Part shown: in pieces, positions 1 through 7,029 of the stretch
Layout of the letters: every line of letters begins with the position of its first letter
Numbering within the stretch: the stretch's first letter is position 1
Assembly (NCBI GenBank): GCA_016201195.1
Contig: JACQDI010000595.1
Location: 1-8,294, forward strand
DNA length: 8,294 bases
Direction: 5' to 3'
Source of the DNA: Acidobacteriota bacterium
GTDB lineage: Bacteria > Acidobacteriota > Terriglobia > Bryobacterales > JACQDG01
Notes under the pieces: model-generated
Seen by the model: the letters and a program-made list of their open reading frames with translations, nothing else
What the model was told of the DNA's origin: nothing
Database searches by the model: none
Program-made: the position numbers and the translations under genes

Positions 1-1
1 C

Positions 2-1213
<1,212 letters not shown>

Positions 1214-1225
1214 AAAAGCTGGAAA

Positions 1226-1250
1226 GCCGCAGAGACACAGAGGCACAAGG
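1226..1250. repeat. Possible dispersed 'gccgcagagacacagaggca' repeat unit
   Basis: The 39-base gap between the convergent mutase and rlmB genes is almost filled by a purine-rich stretch with internal near-repetition (cagagacacagaggcaca). From memory, closely similar 'CCGCAGAGACRCAGAGGCRCAGAG' strings recur between genes in many environmental bacterial genomes. Only one copy lies in this window, so the repeat status is recalled rather than shown. No hairpin plus T-run is present, so it is not an obvious intrinsic terminator. Confidence 0.35.
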
Positions 1251-1252
1251 GC

Positions 1253-1981
1253 TCAGGGTGCGGACCGCTGGCGCAGCGCCTCGAACAGGACAATCCCCGC
1301 AGCCACCGAAACGTTGAGCGAGGCGATCCGGCCGGCCACCGGGATCCTCACCAGAAAATCGCAGTGCTTGGCCACCTGCTGGTGCAGGCCCTTACCCTCG
1401 CCTCCCAGCACGATCGCTGCGCGGCCCCGGTAGTCGGCCTGGTGGTAGCTCCGCTCGGCGTGCTCGTCGAGACCGAAAATCCAGTATTCGCTCTGCTTCA
1501 GGAATTCCAGGGCACGGTTGAGATTGGGGACCCGGGCCACGGGGAGGTACTCGAGGGCGCCGGCGGCCGCCTTGGCCACCGTGTCGGTCAGTCCCGCCGC
1601 GCGCCGCTCGGGGACCACCACCGCGTTGGCGCCGGCGGCGTGGGCCGAGCGGATGATGGCGCCGAGGTTCTGGGGATCTTCCACCCCATCCAGCAGCACG
1701 AGCAGTCCGGGGATGCTGGGCGCGGCGACGACTTGTTCCAGCTTGCAATAGCGATGCGCGGCGGTGACCGCCAGTACGCCCTGGTGGACGCCGGAGTTGG
1801 ACTGGCGGTCGAGCGCCTCGCGCGATTCGAAGCGCAGCGGCACGCCCTGGCGCCGGCATTCCTCGATGATCTGCTGCAGGCGCGGATTGGAGGCGCCTCG
1901 GGCGACGAGCACGTGCTCAATGGCGCGTCCGGCCCGCAAGGCCTCGTGTACGGCGTGGATCCCGATGAGCCGTCCGGTCAT
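1253..1981 (-). CDS. rlmB: 23S rRNA (guanosine-2'-O-)-methyltransferase RlmB (TrmH/SpoU family)
   Basis: SAM-dependent SPOUT-class enzyme that 2'-O-methylates a 23S rRNA guanosine (G2251 in E. coli) in the peptidyl-transferase region. At 242 residues it has the usual length. The N-terminal substrate-binding domain starts GIHAVHEAL (7-15) and ends near VHQGVLA (65-71). The three SpoU motifs follow: motif 1 DGVEDPQNLGAIIRSA (98-113, with N105 and catalytic R111), motif 2 IVLGGEGKGL (190-199, E195), and motif 3 IPVAGRIASLNVSVAAGI (213-230, N223), which forms the trefoil-knot SAM pocket. The family-typical LFEALRQR ends the protein. Its ATG overlaps the TGA of the upstream FecR/DUF6600 gene by 4 bases (ATGA arrangement) with only a weak ribosome-binding site, so translational coupling is likely. 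It converges with the mutase gene. Related TrmH-family paralogues exist, but the domain layout and motifs fit RlmB best. Confidence 0.95.
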   Translation of the reverse strand: MTGRLIGIHAVHEALRAGRAIEHVLVARGASNPRLQQIIEECRRQGVPLRFESREALDRQSNSGVHQGVLAVTAAHRYCKLEQVVAAPSIPGLLVLLDGVEDPQNLGAIIRSAHAAGANAVVVPERRAAGLTDTVAKAAAGALEYLPVARVPNLNRALEFLKQSEYWIFGLDEHAERSYHQADYRGRAAIVLGGEGKGLHQQVAKHCDFLVRIPVAGRIASLNVSVAAGIVLFEALRQRSAP

Positions 1982-3570
1982 CGGCGCCGTTCCGGGGCGT
2001 CGCCGGATTCGGGACTTCGCAGCCGCGTCTTGTGCTCGGGCCCTTCCTTGGTCTCTTCCGCCTTGGGCGTCGGTTTTGGCGGGGGTGGCGCGTGCGGAGC
2101 AAAAGCCGGGGCCGTCGCGGGCGGGGGCGCCACGGCCGGCGGCGGTGCGGCGGGGGCCGGAGGAGGGCTCACGTATCCCCCACGCCCACCGTGGCCCTGA
2201 CCGCCGCCCCGCGGCCGCTCGCGCTCGACCACGACCACCTCCGGCACGTAGACCACGGCCGGGGGCGGCGGGGTCGGGGCGGGTTGGGCTACTGGATAGT
2301 TATAGTAGGTTTGGGGCGGTACGGACGCGGGCGCGGCTGCTTCCACGGGCGGCGACGGGGGAGGCTCGGCCCCCGTGATCCGGATTGCTTCCGGCGGCGG
2401 TGGCTGCGCCGCTTGGCCGGCAAAGCTTTGGTCGGCGGTGATGGGCAGAATCCGCGTGGTGCCGACCCGCGTCTTTCGCTTGTGGGCCGCGAGCACCGGC
2501 AGCGGCGGCGGGGAAGGTAGCGCCGCCACCATCTGCGCCACCTTTAGCGGATCTTGCGGCAGACGCGGCGCCTGGGCCGGATCGAGAACGCGCGCTCCGG
2601 CGCTATAGGCTGCGAAGGTAGCCTGGTCGGCGGCCGAGCCGAGGGGACCCCACCCTGCAAATGCCGGTGCGCGCAGCCAGTAGACCTCACCCGGATAGAA
2701 ATTCCTATCCGGATCCGGCGCCCACACCCACCCCGCGTCGGGGACTAAGGTCCACCGGCCGTAGTGATAGGGCAGCCAACCCCACGGCTCTGCTGAGATC
2801 CAGGTATAGCCCTGACCTTCGTACCAGCGCCACTTCCCGGCCCGGAAAGGCTTCCAGTCCTCCGGCACGCGGGGCTGCCACACCTTGCCGAGCTTGGCCG
2901 CGTCGATCCACTTGCCGGCGGCTTCCAGTTCTCCGTGGTTCTCCGCCGCCTGGCGGTCGCGCTGTTCGTTCCACCGATCCAAATCTCCGGCGGTCACCTC
3001 GCGGAACAATTGAAAACGCTCCAGGGCGTCCGGGTGCACGACCACGGTTTGTCCCTGGCGGAGCTCCAGTTCCGCGGCGCGCGAGCTGAACCGGACCCGG
3101 CCTCCCAGAATCGCCACGGTCGAGACTTCGTCATTCACTCCCACGCGCACCCGCGACCCTTCGAGAAACGCGATCTCCAGGCCGGGGGCGACCAGCACGA
3201 AGGCGTCCAACCCCTTCGGCTCGGCGGTGGCGTAGAGCACGCCGCGCTCGAGTGAAACCAGGCTGATGCGCTGGCCGGTGGAGAGCCGGGTCAGGTCGGA
3301 CAGCTCGGCGAGCGATCCCGCTCCCAGACGAACCAGGCTGCCTTCATCCAGTTCGAGTTCGGTGCGCGCAACGGGGAAAGTCTCCACCCAGAATCCCTGG
3401 CCCACCGGCAGGTTGCGCTCCGCCGCCATGCGCTCGCCGGTCGAGGCTTGCTCTACCTCGACGCGCCCCTCGGCCAGAGTCAGCCGGGCAAACCGCAGGT
3501 GCATGTCGGCAGCGAACGGTGCTGTGGGGATGAGCAGGGCGAGGGAAACGGCTGTAAAGACGATACGCAT
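1978..3570 (-). CDS. Secreted FecR-domain/DUF6600 protein with proline-rich C-terminus
   Basis: Predicted exported protein of 530 residues; molecular role unknown. Residues 1-20 form a signal peptide (MRIVFTAVSLALLIPTAPFA, cleavage before AD). Residues about 25-180 look like a FecR-type beta domain, with VARTELELDEGSLVRLG near 68-83, then FLEGSRVRVGVNDE and VAILGGRVRF. Residues about 231-310 are a Trp/Gly/Tyr-rich DUF6600-like segment (KWRWYEGQGYTWIS, EPWGWLPYHYGRW, GWVWAPD). From about 350 to 515 the chain is low complexity, rich in Pro and Ala, with a Gly/His/Arg patch (GGGQGHGGRGGY), and it ends in a charged tail. I chose ATG 3570 over the longer frame at 3600 because a GGAGG lies six bases upstream and the signal peptide then starts correctly. 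FecR-type domains are known in sigma/anti-sigma signalling, but without a membrane anchor or partner sigma factor here a structural cell-surface or periplasmic role is equally possible. The stop overlaps rlmB. Confidence 0.85.
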   Translation of the reverse strand: MRIVFTAVSLALLIPTAPFAADMHLRFARLTLAEGRVEVEQASTGERMAAERNLPVGQGFWVETFPVARTELELDEGSLVRLGAGSLAELSDLTRLSTGQRISLVSLERGVLYATAEPKGLDAFVLVAPGLEIAFLEGSRVRVGVNDEVSTVAILGGRVRFSSRAAELELRQGQTVVVHPDALERFQLFREVTAGDLDRWNEQRDRQAAENHGELEAAGKWIDAAKLGKVWQPRVPEDWKPFRAGKWRWYEGQGYTWISAEPWGWLPYHYGRWTLVPDAGWVWAPDPDRNFYPGEVYWLRAPAFAGWGPLGSAADQATFAAYSAGARVLDPAQAPRLPQDPLKVAQMVAALPSPPPLPVLAAHKRKTRVGTTRILPITADQSFAGQAAQPPPPEAIRITGAEPPPSPPVEAAAPASVPPQTYYNYPVAQPAPTPPPPAVVYVPEVVVVERERPRGGGQGHGGRGGYVSPPPAPAAPPPAVAPPPATAPAFAPHAPPPPKPTPKAEETKEGPEHKTRLRSPESGDAPERRR

Positions 3571-3576
3571 GGTCCG

Positions 3577-3581
3577 CCTCC
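3577..3581 (-). promoter_or_regulatory. Ribosome-binding site of the FecR/DUF6600 gene
   Basis: GGAGG on the - strand, six bases before ATG 3570. It lies downstream of the two alternative ATGs at 3585 and 3600 and so decides the start. Confidence 0.8.
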
Positions 3582-3622
3582 GCATATATGACGGTAGCAC
3601 AGCGGGGGACGTTGCCCTAATT

Positions 3623-3646
3623 AATCCAAGCGAGATCGGGTGGATT
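3623..3646. repeat. Inverted repeat between endonuclease and FecR/DUF6600 genes
   Basis: Perfect 6-base arms AATCCA (3623-3628) and TGGATT (3641-3646) separated by 12 bases, in the 97-base gap 3571-3667. It could be an operator or a weak RNA hairpin. There is no T-run after it, so it is not a typical terminator. I saw no convincing -35/-10 pair for the FecR/DUF6600 gene in this gap. Confidence 0.35.
3624..3636. repeat. Left copy of a 13-bp direct repeat flanking the restriction-modification module
   Basis: ATCCAAGCGAGAT here matches ATGCAAGCGAGAT at 5899-5911 in 12 of 13 positions, with 10 consecutive identical bases (CAAGCGAGAT). It lies 31 bases beyond the stop codon of the endonuclease gene. 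Confidence 0.5.
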
Positions 3647-3667
3647 GGAACGAGGATGTCTTGAGTC

Positions 3668-4489
3668 TCAGTCAGAAAGCCGAGTGCGGTAGGACTCGAG
3701 ATCGTCTTTGGTCACCTCTTCAGGCGGAACCAGTTTGTAGTGTTTCTCGGAGGAAATACCTATACCCTTTTCGCCCTGCTCGAACTCGAAGAGCGCGATG
3801 ACCTGGTCCTTCATGAACTGAGCACCCACCGGTCGGCATATGAGCGCTGGGAACTTGTCAGCACAAAGGGCGAAGTCTTGAGCAATCTGCACGATGCTCA
3901 ACCTATCCTTGCCCCCCTTAGCCTGCACGGGGAAGACGTAGTGGACTCCCTTCTTATCCACTCCGACATAGAGTTCATCCGTTTCGACCTGCCCCATTTC
4001 GGGTACAGTGGTTCGAAGGTGGTTCTGCAGAGAATAGCACGTGACGCCCGTGAAGATATCGACCAACCGGTTGTACCGCACCTTGGCCAGAAGCGCCTGC
4101 TCGTCGGTGAGGGCATACTTCGCTATAACGCCGGGTGTGGAGTCGGGAACCTTGGTAACGCTCATGTGCTCATTTGGGAGCAGGGGCGTGTCCGGCAGCA
4201 GCACGAACCGGTACTTGCTTATGCCAGCCGGAAAAACGAGCCAGGCCTGCCCTTGGCCAGCCGTTGTCCGGATGCTCTCGGGCATTCCGGTGCGATACCG
4301 CTGTTTGTAAACTACGTCTCCGAGGTTCTTGGGCAGCTCAACGTTCAGATCTCTTGCGGCCTTGACAATATCTTCCCGCTCAAAGTCGACTGCACGCATT
4401 CCGGGTTTGAACCTCTCGTGGAAGATCCTCTCGATAATTATGGGGTATCTGGCCGGCTGCTTCGTTTTCTGTTTCTTCGGTTTCTTCAT
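3668..4489 (-). CDS. Putative restriction endonuclease partnered with the adjacent DNA methyltransferase
   Basis: A 273-residue protein whose family I cannot name; the function is inferred from position and one motif. It opens with a basic stretch (MKKPKKQKTKQ), has no signal peptide or membrane segment, and should be cytoplasmic. Residues 167-193 read QVETDELYVGVDKKG then VFPVQAKGG. This is a beta-rich D-(17)-QxK arrangement (D171, E172, Q189, K191) like the variant PD-(D/E)XK active site in Mrr-type nucleases. A conserved-looking block follows (SIVQIAQDFALC, then KFPALICRPVGAQF). The start ATG 4489 lies 22 bases after the methyltransferase stop, with GGTGA eight bases upstream. The frame stays open 49 codons further upstream into the methyltransferase gene, which I take as overlap noise. 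Base composition is less GC-rich than the flanking chromosomal genes. Alternative: a regulator or accessory protein of the methyltransferase. Confidence 0.6.
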   Translation of the reverse strand: MKKPKKQKTKQPARYPIIIERIFHERFKPGMRAVDFEREDIVKAARDLNVELPKNLGDVVYKQRYRTGMPESIRTTAGQGQAWLVFPAGISKYRFVLLPDTPLLPNEHMSVTKVPDSTPGVIAKYALTDEQALLAKVRYNRLVDIFTGVTCYSLQNHLRTTVPEMGQVETDELYVGVDKKGVHYVFPVQAKGGKDRLSIVQIAQDFALCADKFPALICRPVGAQFMKDQVIALFEFEQGEKGIGISSEKHYKLVPPEEVTKDDLESYRTRLSD

Positions 4490-4511
4490 GCGGCCGTTCA
4501 CCGGATGGCCT

Positions 4512-5834
4512 TTAGCCGGGCCAGCGAAGGAGAATAACTTCTTCTCGAAGCTGTTCTCTGGTTGCTGTTGCCAGTCGTGTGCGGAAAAGGTCGATGCCCT
4601 CGACTTCGTAACCGAGAGACCCAGCAATGTCAGCAAGTAGTTGACCCGTGCGGATCATTACGCGCAAGTAGGACGCCTGGTCGCCCACGACGTACGCAAG
4701 TCGGGCACCGGGGCGCAGAACGGCGCGCAGATTGGAAAGGTGGCTGGCCATGCCGCCGAAATACAGCCTCGTCACCCTTGCGTAAAGCCGCTCGAAGCCG
4801 GAAGTCTTACGTAGTTCGATTCGTCGCTTCTCGATGGCGTCGGCAATGCGCTGTATCTCTTTGTGATCGACGACCAGACGGTCGTCACAATCACCCTTGT
4901 ACACCCCTCGGGTGTTGGACCTCACCAAGTTCCGCTTGAGCGAGCGCAGATCCTGTTTCGTGTGTAGAAAACCGAGCAGCACCGACTCCAGGCGCGTTGT
5001 GCGGGTGTAGTCCTTCTCGTTGGGGTAGGGCGGTGATGTGATCACCGCGTCCACCGAATTGGGCCGCAGTACATCACAGAGGTGCCGTGAGTCAGCTCGG
5101 TGGACGAAGGCTTTGATGCCGGCGTACCTCTGCAAAACGCGCAGGTCTTCCGCCATCGCCCGGATGCCGCTGAGCCAGGTGGCTACTACTGGTCTGTCGG
5201 GCTTGGCGGGCCCGACCCCTACCTCTGGCCCGAATTCGAGGTTGCTGATGGAGAATACGATTGCCTTCGCGAGGGCCAAGCGCTCGTGCTGGATGAACCG
5301 TTCGTCTCTGCAATGTTCGAGTGTTTCCAGAAGCACCAAGGTTTTGTGCAGCGGCAGCGGGCTAATCGAATCCTTCAATAGCAACTTCCAGGTGTCCTCT
5401 GGTAACGTCCGCAGCTTGACGGTGGGTGTTCGTTTACGGTGAAACAGCGGCAGGTCGTCGTCGTCCTCCATTCCTTGTGCTTCGAGCTTGTCTGCTGTGC
5501 GCCTGGCGACCTCGGTGGCGTGGTCCAACAGGCGGTCAGGATCAACGCTCCAATCTACCTTGACCTGACTCGCGAAGTGGGCCATCGGGTTGGCTTCGAT
5601 CCCGATACTCTCAATGCCAAGCTTCTTACACTCGACTAGGGTCGTGCCGGTTCCGCAGAAGGGGTCCAGAACTCGCTTGCGGGAGCCGAGCCCGAAGCGT
5701 TCGATGTAGTCGCGCACCAGATGTGGCGGGAATGAGAGAACGAACCGGTACCAGTCGTGGGCCGCAGAATCCTCCTGCCTGAGTTTGTTCTCGTTGTGGG
5801 GGCCGCCATTTAGGGCTATATCGGTGCGCACCAT
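4512..5834 (-). CDS. Site-specific DNA methyltransferase (SPPY-type amino-methyltransferase), modification half of an R-M module
   Basis: SAM-dependent methylation of an exocyclic amino group in DNA, protecting the host from the partner nuclease. In 440 residues one sees a motif X-like segment HDWYRFVLSFPPHLV (26-40), motif I VLDPFCGTGTT (55-65), motif II acidic residue E80 in GIEANP, an acidic candidate motif III D248 (HRADSR), catalytic motif IV TSPPYPNEKDYTR (266-278), and a late LRPGARLAYVVGD (373-385). SPPY is more typical of N4-cytosine enzymes than of N6-adenine ones, but the target base is not certain. The roughly 200 residues between motifs I and IV, including a MEDDDD acidic patch at 122-127, probably hold the target-recognition region, giving the order X-I-TRD-IV. 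The start is forced: an in-frame TGA lies at 5889-5891 and no other ATG, GTG or TTG codon occurs before ATG 5834. GGAG lies ten bases upstream. The endonuclease-like gene follows 22 bases downstream. Confidence 0.9.
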   Translation of the reverse strand: MVRTDIALNGGPHNENKLRQEDSAAHDWYRFVLSFPPHLVRDYIERFGLGSRKRVLDPFCGTGTTLVECKKLGIESIGIEANPMAHFASQVKVDWSVDPDRLLDHATEVARRTADKLEAQGMEDDDDLPLFHRKRTPTVKLRTLPEDTWKLLLKDSISPLPLHKTLVLLETLEHCRDERFIQHERLALAKAIVFSISNLEFGPEVGVGPAKPDRPVVATWLSGIRAMAEDLRVLQRYAGIKAFVHRADSRHLCDVLRPNSVDAVITSPPYPNEKDYTRTTRLESVLLGFLHTKQDLRSLKRNLVRSNTRGVYKGDCDDRLVVDHKEIQRIADAIEKRRIELRKTSGFERLYARVTRLYFGGMASHLSNLRAVLRPGARLAYVVGDQASYLRVMIRTGQLLADIAGSLGYEVEGIDLFRTRLATATREQLREEVILLRWPG

Positions 5835-5844
5835 CTTGTCCGAT

Positions 5845-5848
5845 CTCC
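5845..5848 (-). promoter_or_regulatory. Probable ribosome-binding site of the methyltransferase gene
   Basis: GGAG on the - strand, ten bases before ATG 5834. The spacing is slightly long but nothing better is present, and the start is fixed independently by the upstream stop. Confidence 0.5.
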
Positions 5849-5898
5849 AGATGGCTTCAGGGCTGACGGTCGGAGGGACAGCCGACGATCATGCTGTG

Positions 5899-5911
5899 AT
5901 GCAAGCGAGAT
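5899..5911. repeat. Right copy of a 13-bp direct repeat flanking the restriction-modification module
   Basis: ATGCAAGCGAGAT, 12/13 identical and in the same orientation as 3624-3636. Its last two bases form part of the module's -10 box, and its GCGAGA is the left arm of the palindrome at 5905-5927. Confidence 0.5.
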
Positions 5912-5927
5912 TATAGCAAGGTCTCGC
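5905..5927. promoter_or_regulatory. Palindrome bracketing the methyltransferase -10 box (candidate operator)
   Basis: Perfect 6-base arms GCGAGA (5905-5910) and TCTCGC (5922-5927) separated by 11 bases, with the extended -10 element lying between and touching the left arm. A dimeric protein bound here would block or control transcription of the module. No separate controller gene is visible, so the methyltransferase itself or a host regulator would be the candidate. Functional status is inferred. Confidence 0.4.
5910..5918 (-). promoter_or_regulatory. Extended -10 promoter (TGCTATAAT) for the restriction-modification operon
   Basis: On the - strand the sequence is TGCTATAAT, a perfect TATAAT with the TGn extension. 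No good TTGACA-like -35 lies 16-18 bases upstream, as is usual for extended -10 promoters. Transcription would start near 5902-5904, leaving a leader of about 70 bases before ATG 5834. The rest of the 193-base gap (5835-6027) holds no gene or terminator that I can see. Confidence 0.6.
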
Positions 5928-6027
5928 CCTGAATAATGTCGGCTCGCATTCGGTGGCGAAAGACGGTGCACATTTTAGTAACAGTCCCACGAAGAAGAGG
6001 TCGACGATCCGGAGGGCAAGCGTACCC

Positions 6028-7029
6028 TCAAAAGGTGTACTTGATCTCAAATGCCACGCCAGCGGAGTAGAGCTTGGCGCCGCTGGTGGTGAGCCAGCCC
6101 TCCACCGTGTAGCGCCCCTCGGGGAAGGTCTTGCCGGAGCGGTCGCCGAGGAGCGTTTCGATGAGAAAAGTCTTCTCGCCGGGGCTGAGGTCGAGTCGCG
6201 TCAAGCCTTGGGTAAACAGTTTCCCCAGCGACCACAGGAACACCTCCTGCCCGGACTCGTTGCGGATGGTCAGGTCGTATTGCTGCCCGGAGTTGAAGAG
6301 CAGGCTCAGCGGCAGCGCGCTCGTGTTGCGAATCGTCAGGCGGGCGGTGAGCAATGGAAGTGAGCGGGCCGGATCGACCGGCGGCATGAAATCGGCATAG
6401 TAGAGGGGACGGTCGATGGAGAGGCCGAACGACAACTCCGGTCCGGTGATGGCCACGCCGTTCACGATCGCATAAGCCAGCTCATAGGAGCGCGGTCCGG
6501 CGATGGTGGTTTCGGTGCGCTTCACCAGACCCACCCCGGGGGCAAACGCCTCCTCGACCAGGCCGGCGTCCAGGCAGGGGCCGGGCAGGTATTGGATGAT
6601 CAGGGTCGAGGGAAACGAGCCGGCCGGCACGCGCACCGGCTCATTGCGCGCCGCGATGGCCTGGGCGATGCAGGGGATGGCCAACTGCGACCTCCAGGGT
6701 TGCGCAGCGCGGAAGGCGTACCAAAGCCTTTCGGCGCCGCCGGCGTCGTCATATTGGACCACGTCACCCGCCGGTGTTTGTCGCACCAGGGCGCGGCTTC
6801 CGGCGTAGCCGGACAGCTCGTAATAGGTGTTGTCGCCGAGCCGGGTGGCCTTCGTTACCTCGACCTCGATCGGCTCTCCGGCGGCAGCGCCGCGCTGCAC
6901 GTAGACCCAGTGGCTCCCCACTGCCAGTGGGAAGTAGTCGGCGCGGGAGCCCCGGGCCCGTGGCTGGGCGTGGACCACTGCGCAGACCAGGAGGAGGCCG
7001 ATCAGGCCCCGTAGAAGTTGCGGATCCAT
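6028..7029 (-). CDS. Secreted protein with C-terminal BsuPI-type (proteinase-inhibitor-like) domain
   Basis: Predicted exported protein of 333 residues. Residues 1-21 look like a type I signal peptide (hydrophobic core LIGLLLVCAVV, cleavage after VHA). The LLVC stretch is a poor lipobox because V precedes C. The mature N-terminus opens DYFPLAVGSHWVYVQRG (31-47), a module common in secreted proteins of acidobacteria and relatives. It is followed by a beta-rich domain with PVRVPAGSFPSTLI (131-144) and APGVGLVKRTET (163-174), plus two cysteines (C120, C152) that could pair. Residues about 228-315 resemble BsuPI (RLTIRNTSALPLSLLF at 230-245, LSPGEKTFL, GRYTVEGWLTTSG), a beta-sandwich fold named after a Bacillus proteinase inhibitor. 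Inhibitor activity in this context is not established. The gene starts 28 bases inside the 3' end of the aldo/keto reductase gene with only a weak ribosome-binding site, pointing to coupled expression. The physiological role is unknown. Confidence 0.8.
   Translation of the reverse strand: MDPQLLRGLIGLLLVCAVVHAQPRARGSRADYFPLAVGSHWVYVQRGAAAGEPIEVEVTKATRLGDNTYYELSGYAGSRALVRQTPAGDVVQYDDAGGAERLWYAFRAAQPWRSQLAIPCIAQAIAARNEPVRVPAGSFPSTLIIQYLPGPCLDAGLVEEAFAPGVGLVKRTETTIAGPRSYELAYAIVNGVAITGPELSFGLSIDRPLYYADFMPPVDPARSLPLLTARLTIRNTSALPLSLLFNSGQQYDLTIRNESGQEVFLWSLGKLFTQGLTRLDLSPGEKTFLIETLLGDRSGKTFPEGRYTVEGWLTTSGAKLYSAGVAFEIKYTF

Noticed and set aside
1364..2200. 278-codon open frame on the + strand
   Set aside because: Antisense shadow of rlmB and of the proline-rich tail of the FecR/DUF6600 gene; its Gly/Ala-rich end is just the complement of proline codons.
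3571..3667. Sigma-70 promoter for the FecR/DUF6600 gene
   Set aside because: TTGGAT and AT-rich stretches (TAATTAAT, CATATATG) occur, but no -35/-10 pair with acceptable spacing could be assembled.
3740..4537. 265-codon open frame on the + strand opposite the endonuclease-like gene
   Set aside because: No recognisable domain, and no ribosome-binding site that I noted. The - strand frame has a nuclease-like motif, operon spacing and a methyltransferase partner. Kept as rejected with some caution because the - strand gene itself is not a known family.
4490..4636. 49-codon N-terminal extension of the endonuclease-like protein
   Set aside because: It would overlap the methyltransferase 3' end by about 125 bases; ATG 4489 has proper operon spacing and a plausible Shine-Dalgarno sequence.
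5951..5996. Possible insertion-sequence end (gtgcacattttagtaacag)
   Set aside because: It resembles AT-rich transposon ends only vaguely; no matching inverted copy or transposase fragment is present in the window.
5941..6027. Intrinsic terminator after the BsuPI gene
   Set aside because: Only tiny GGG/CCC pairings are seen, with no stable stem followed by a T-run.
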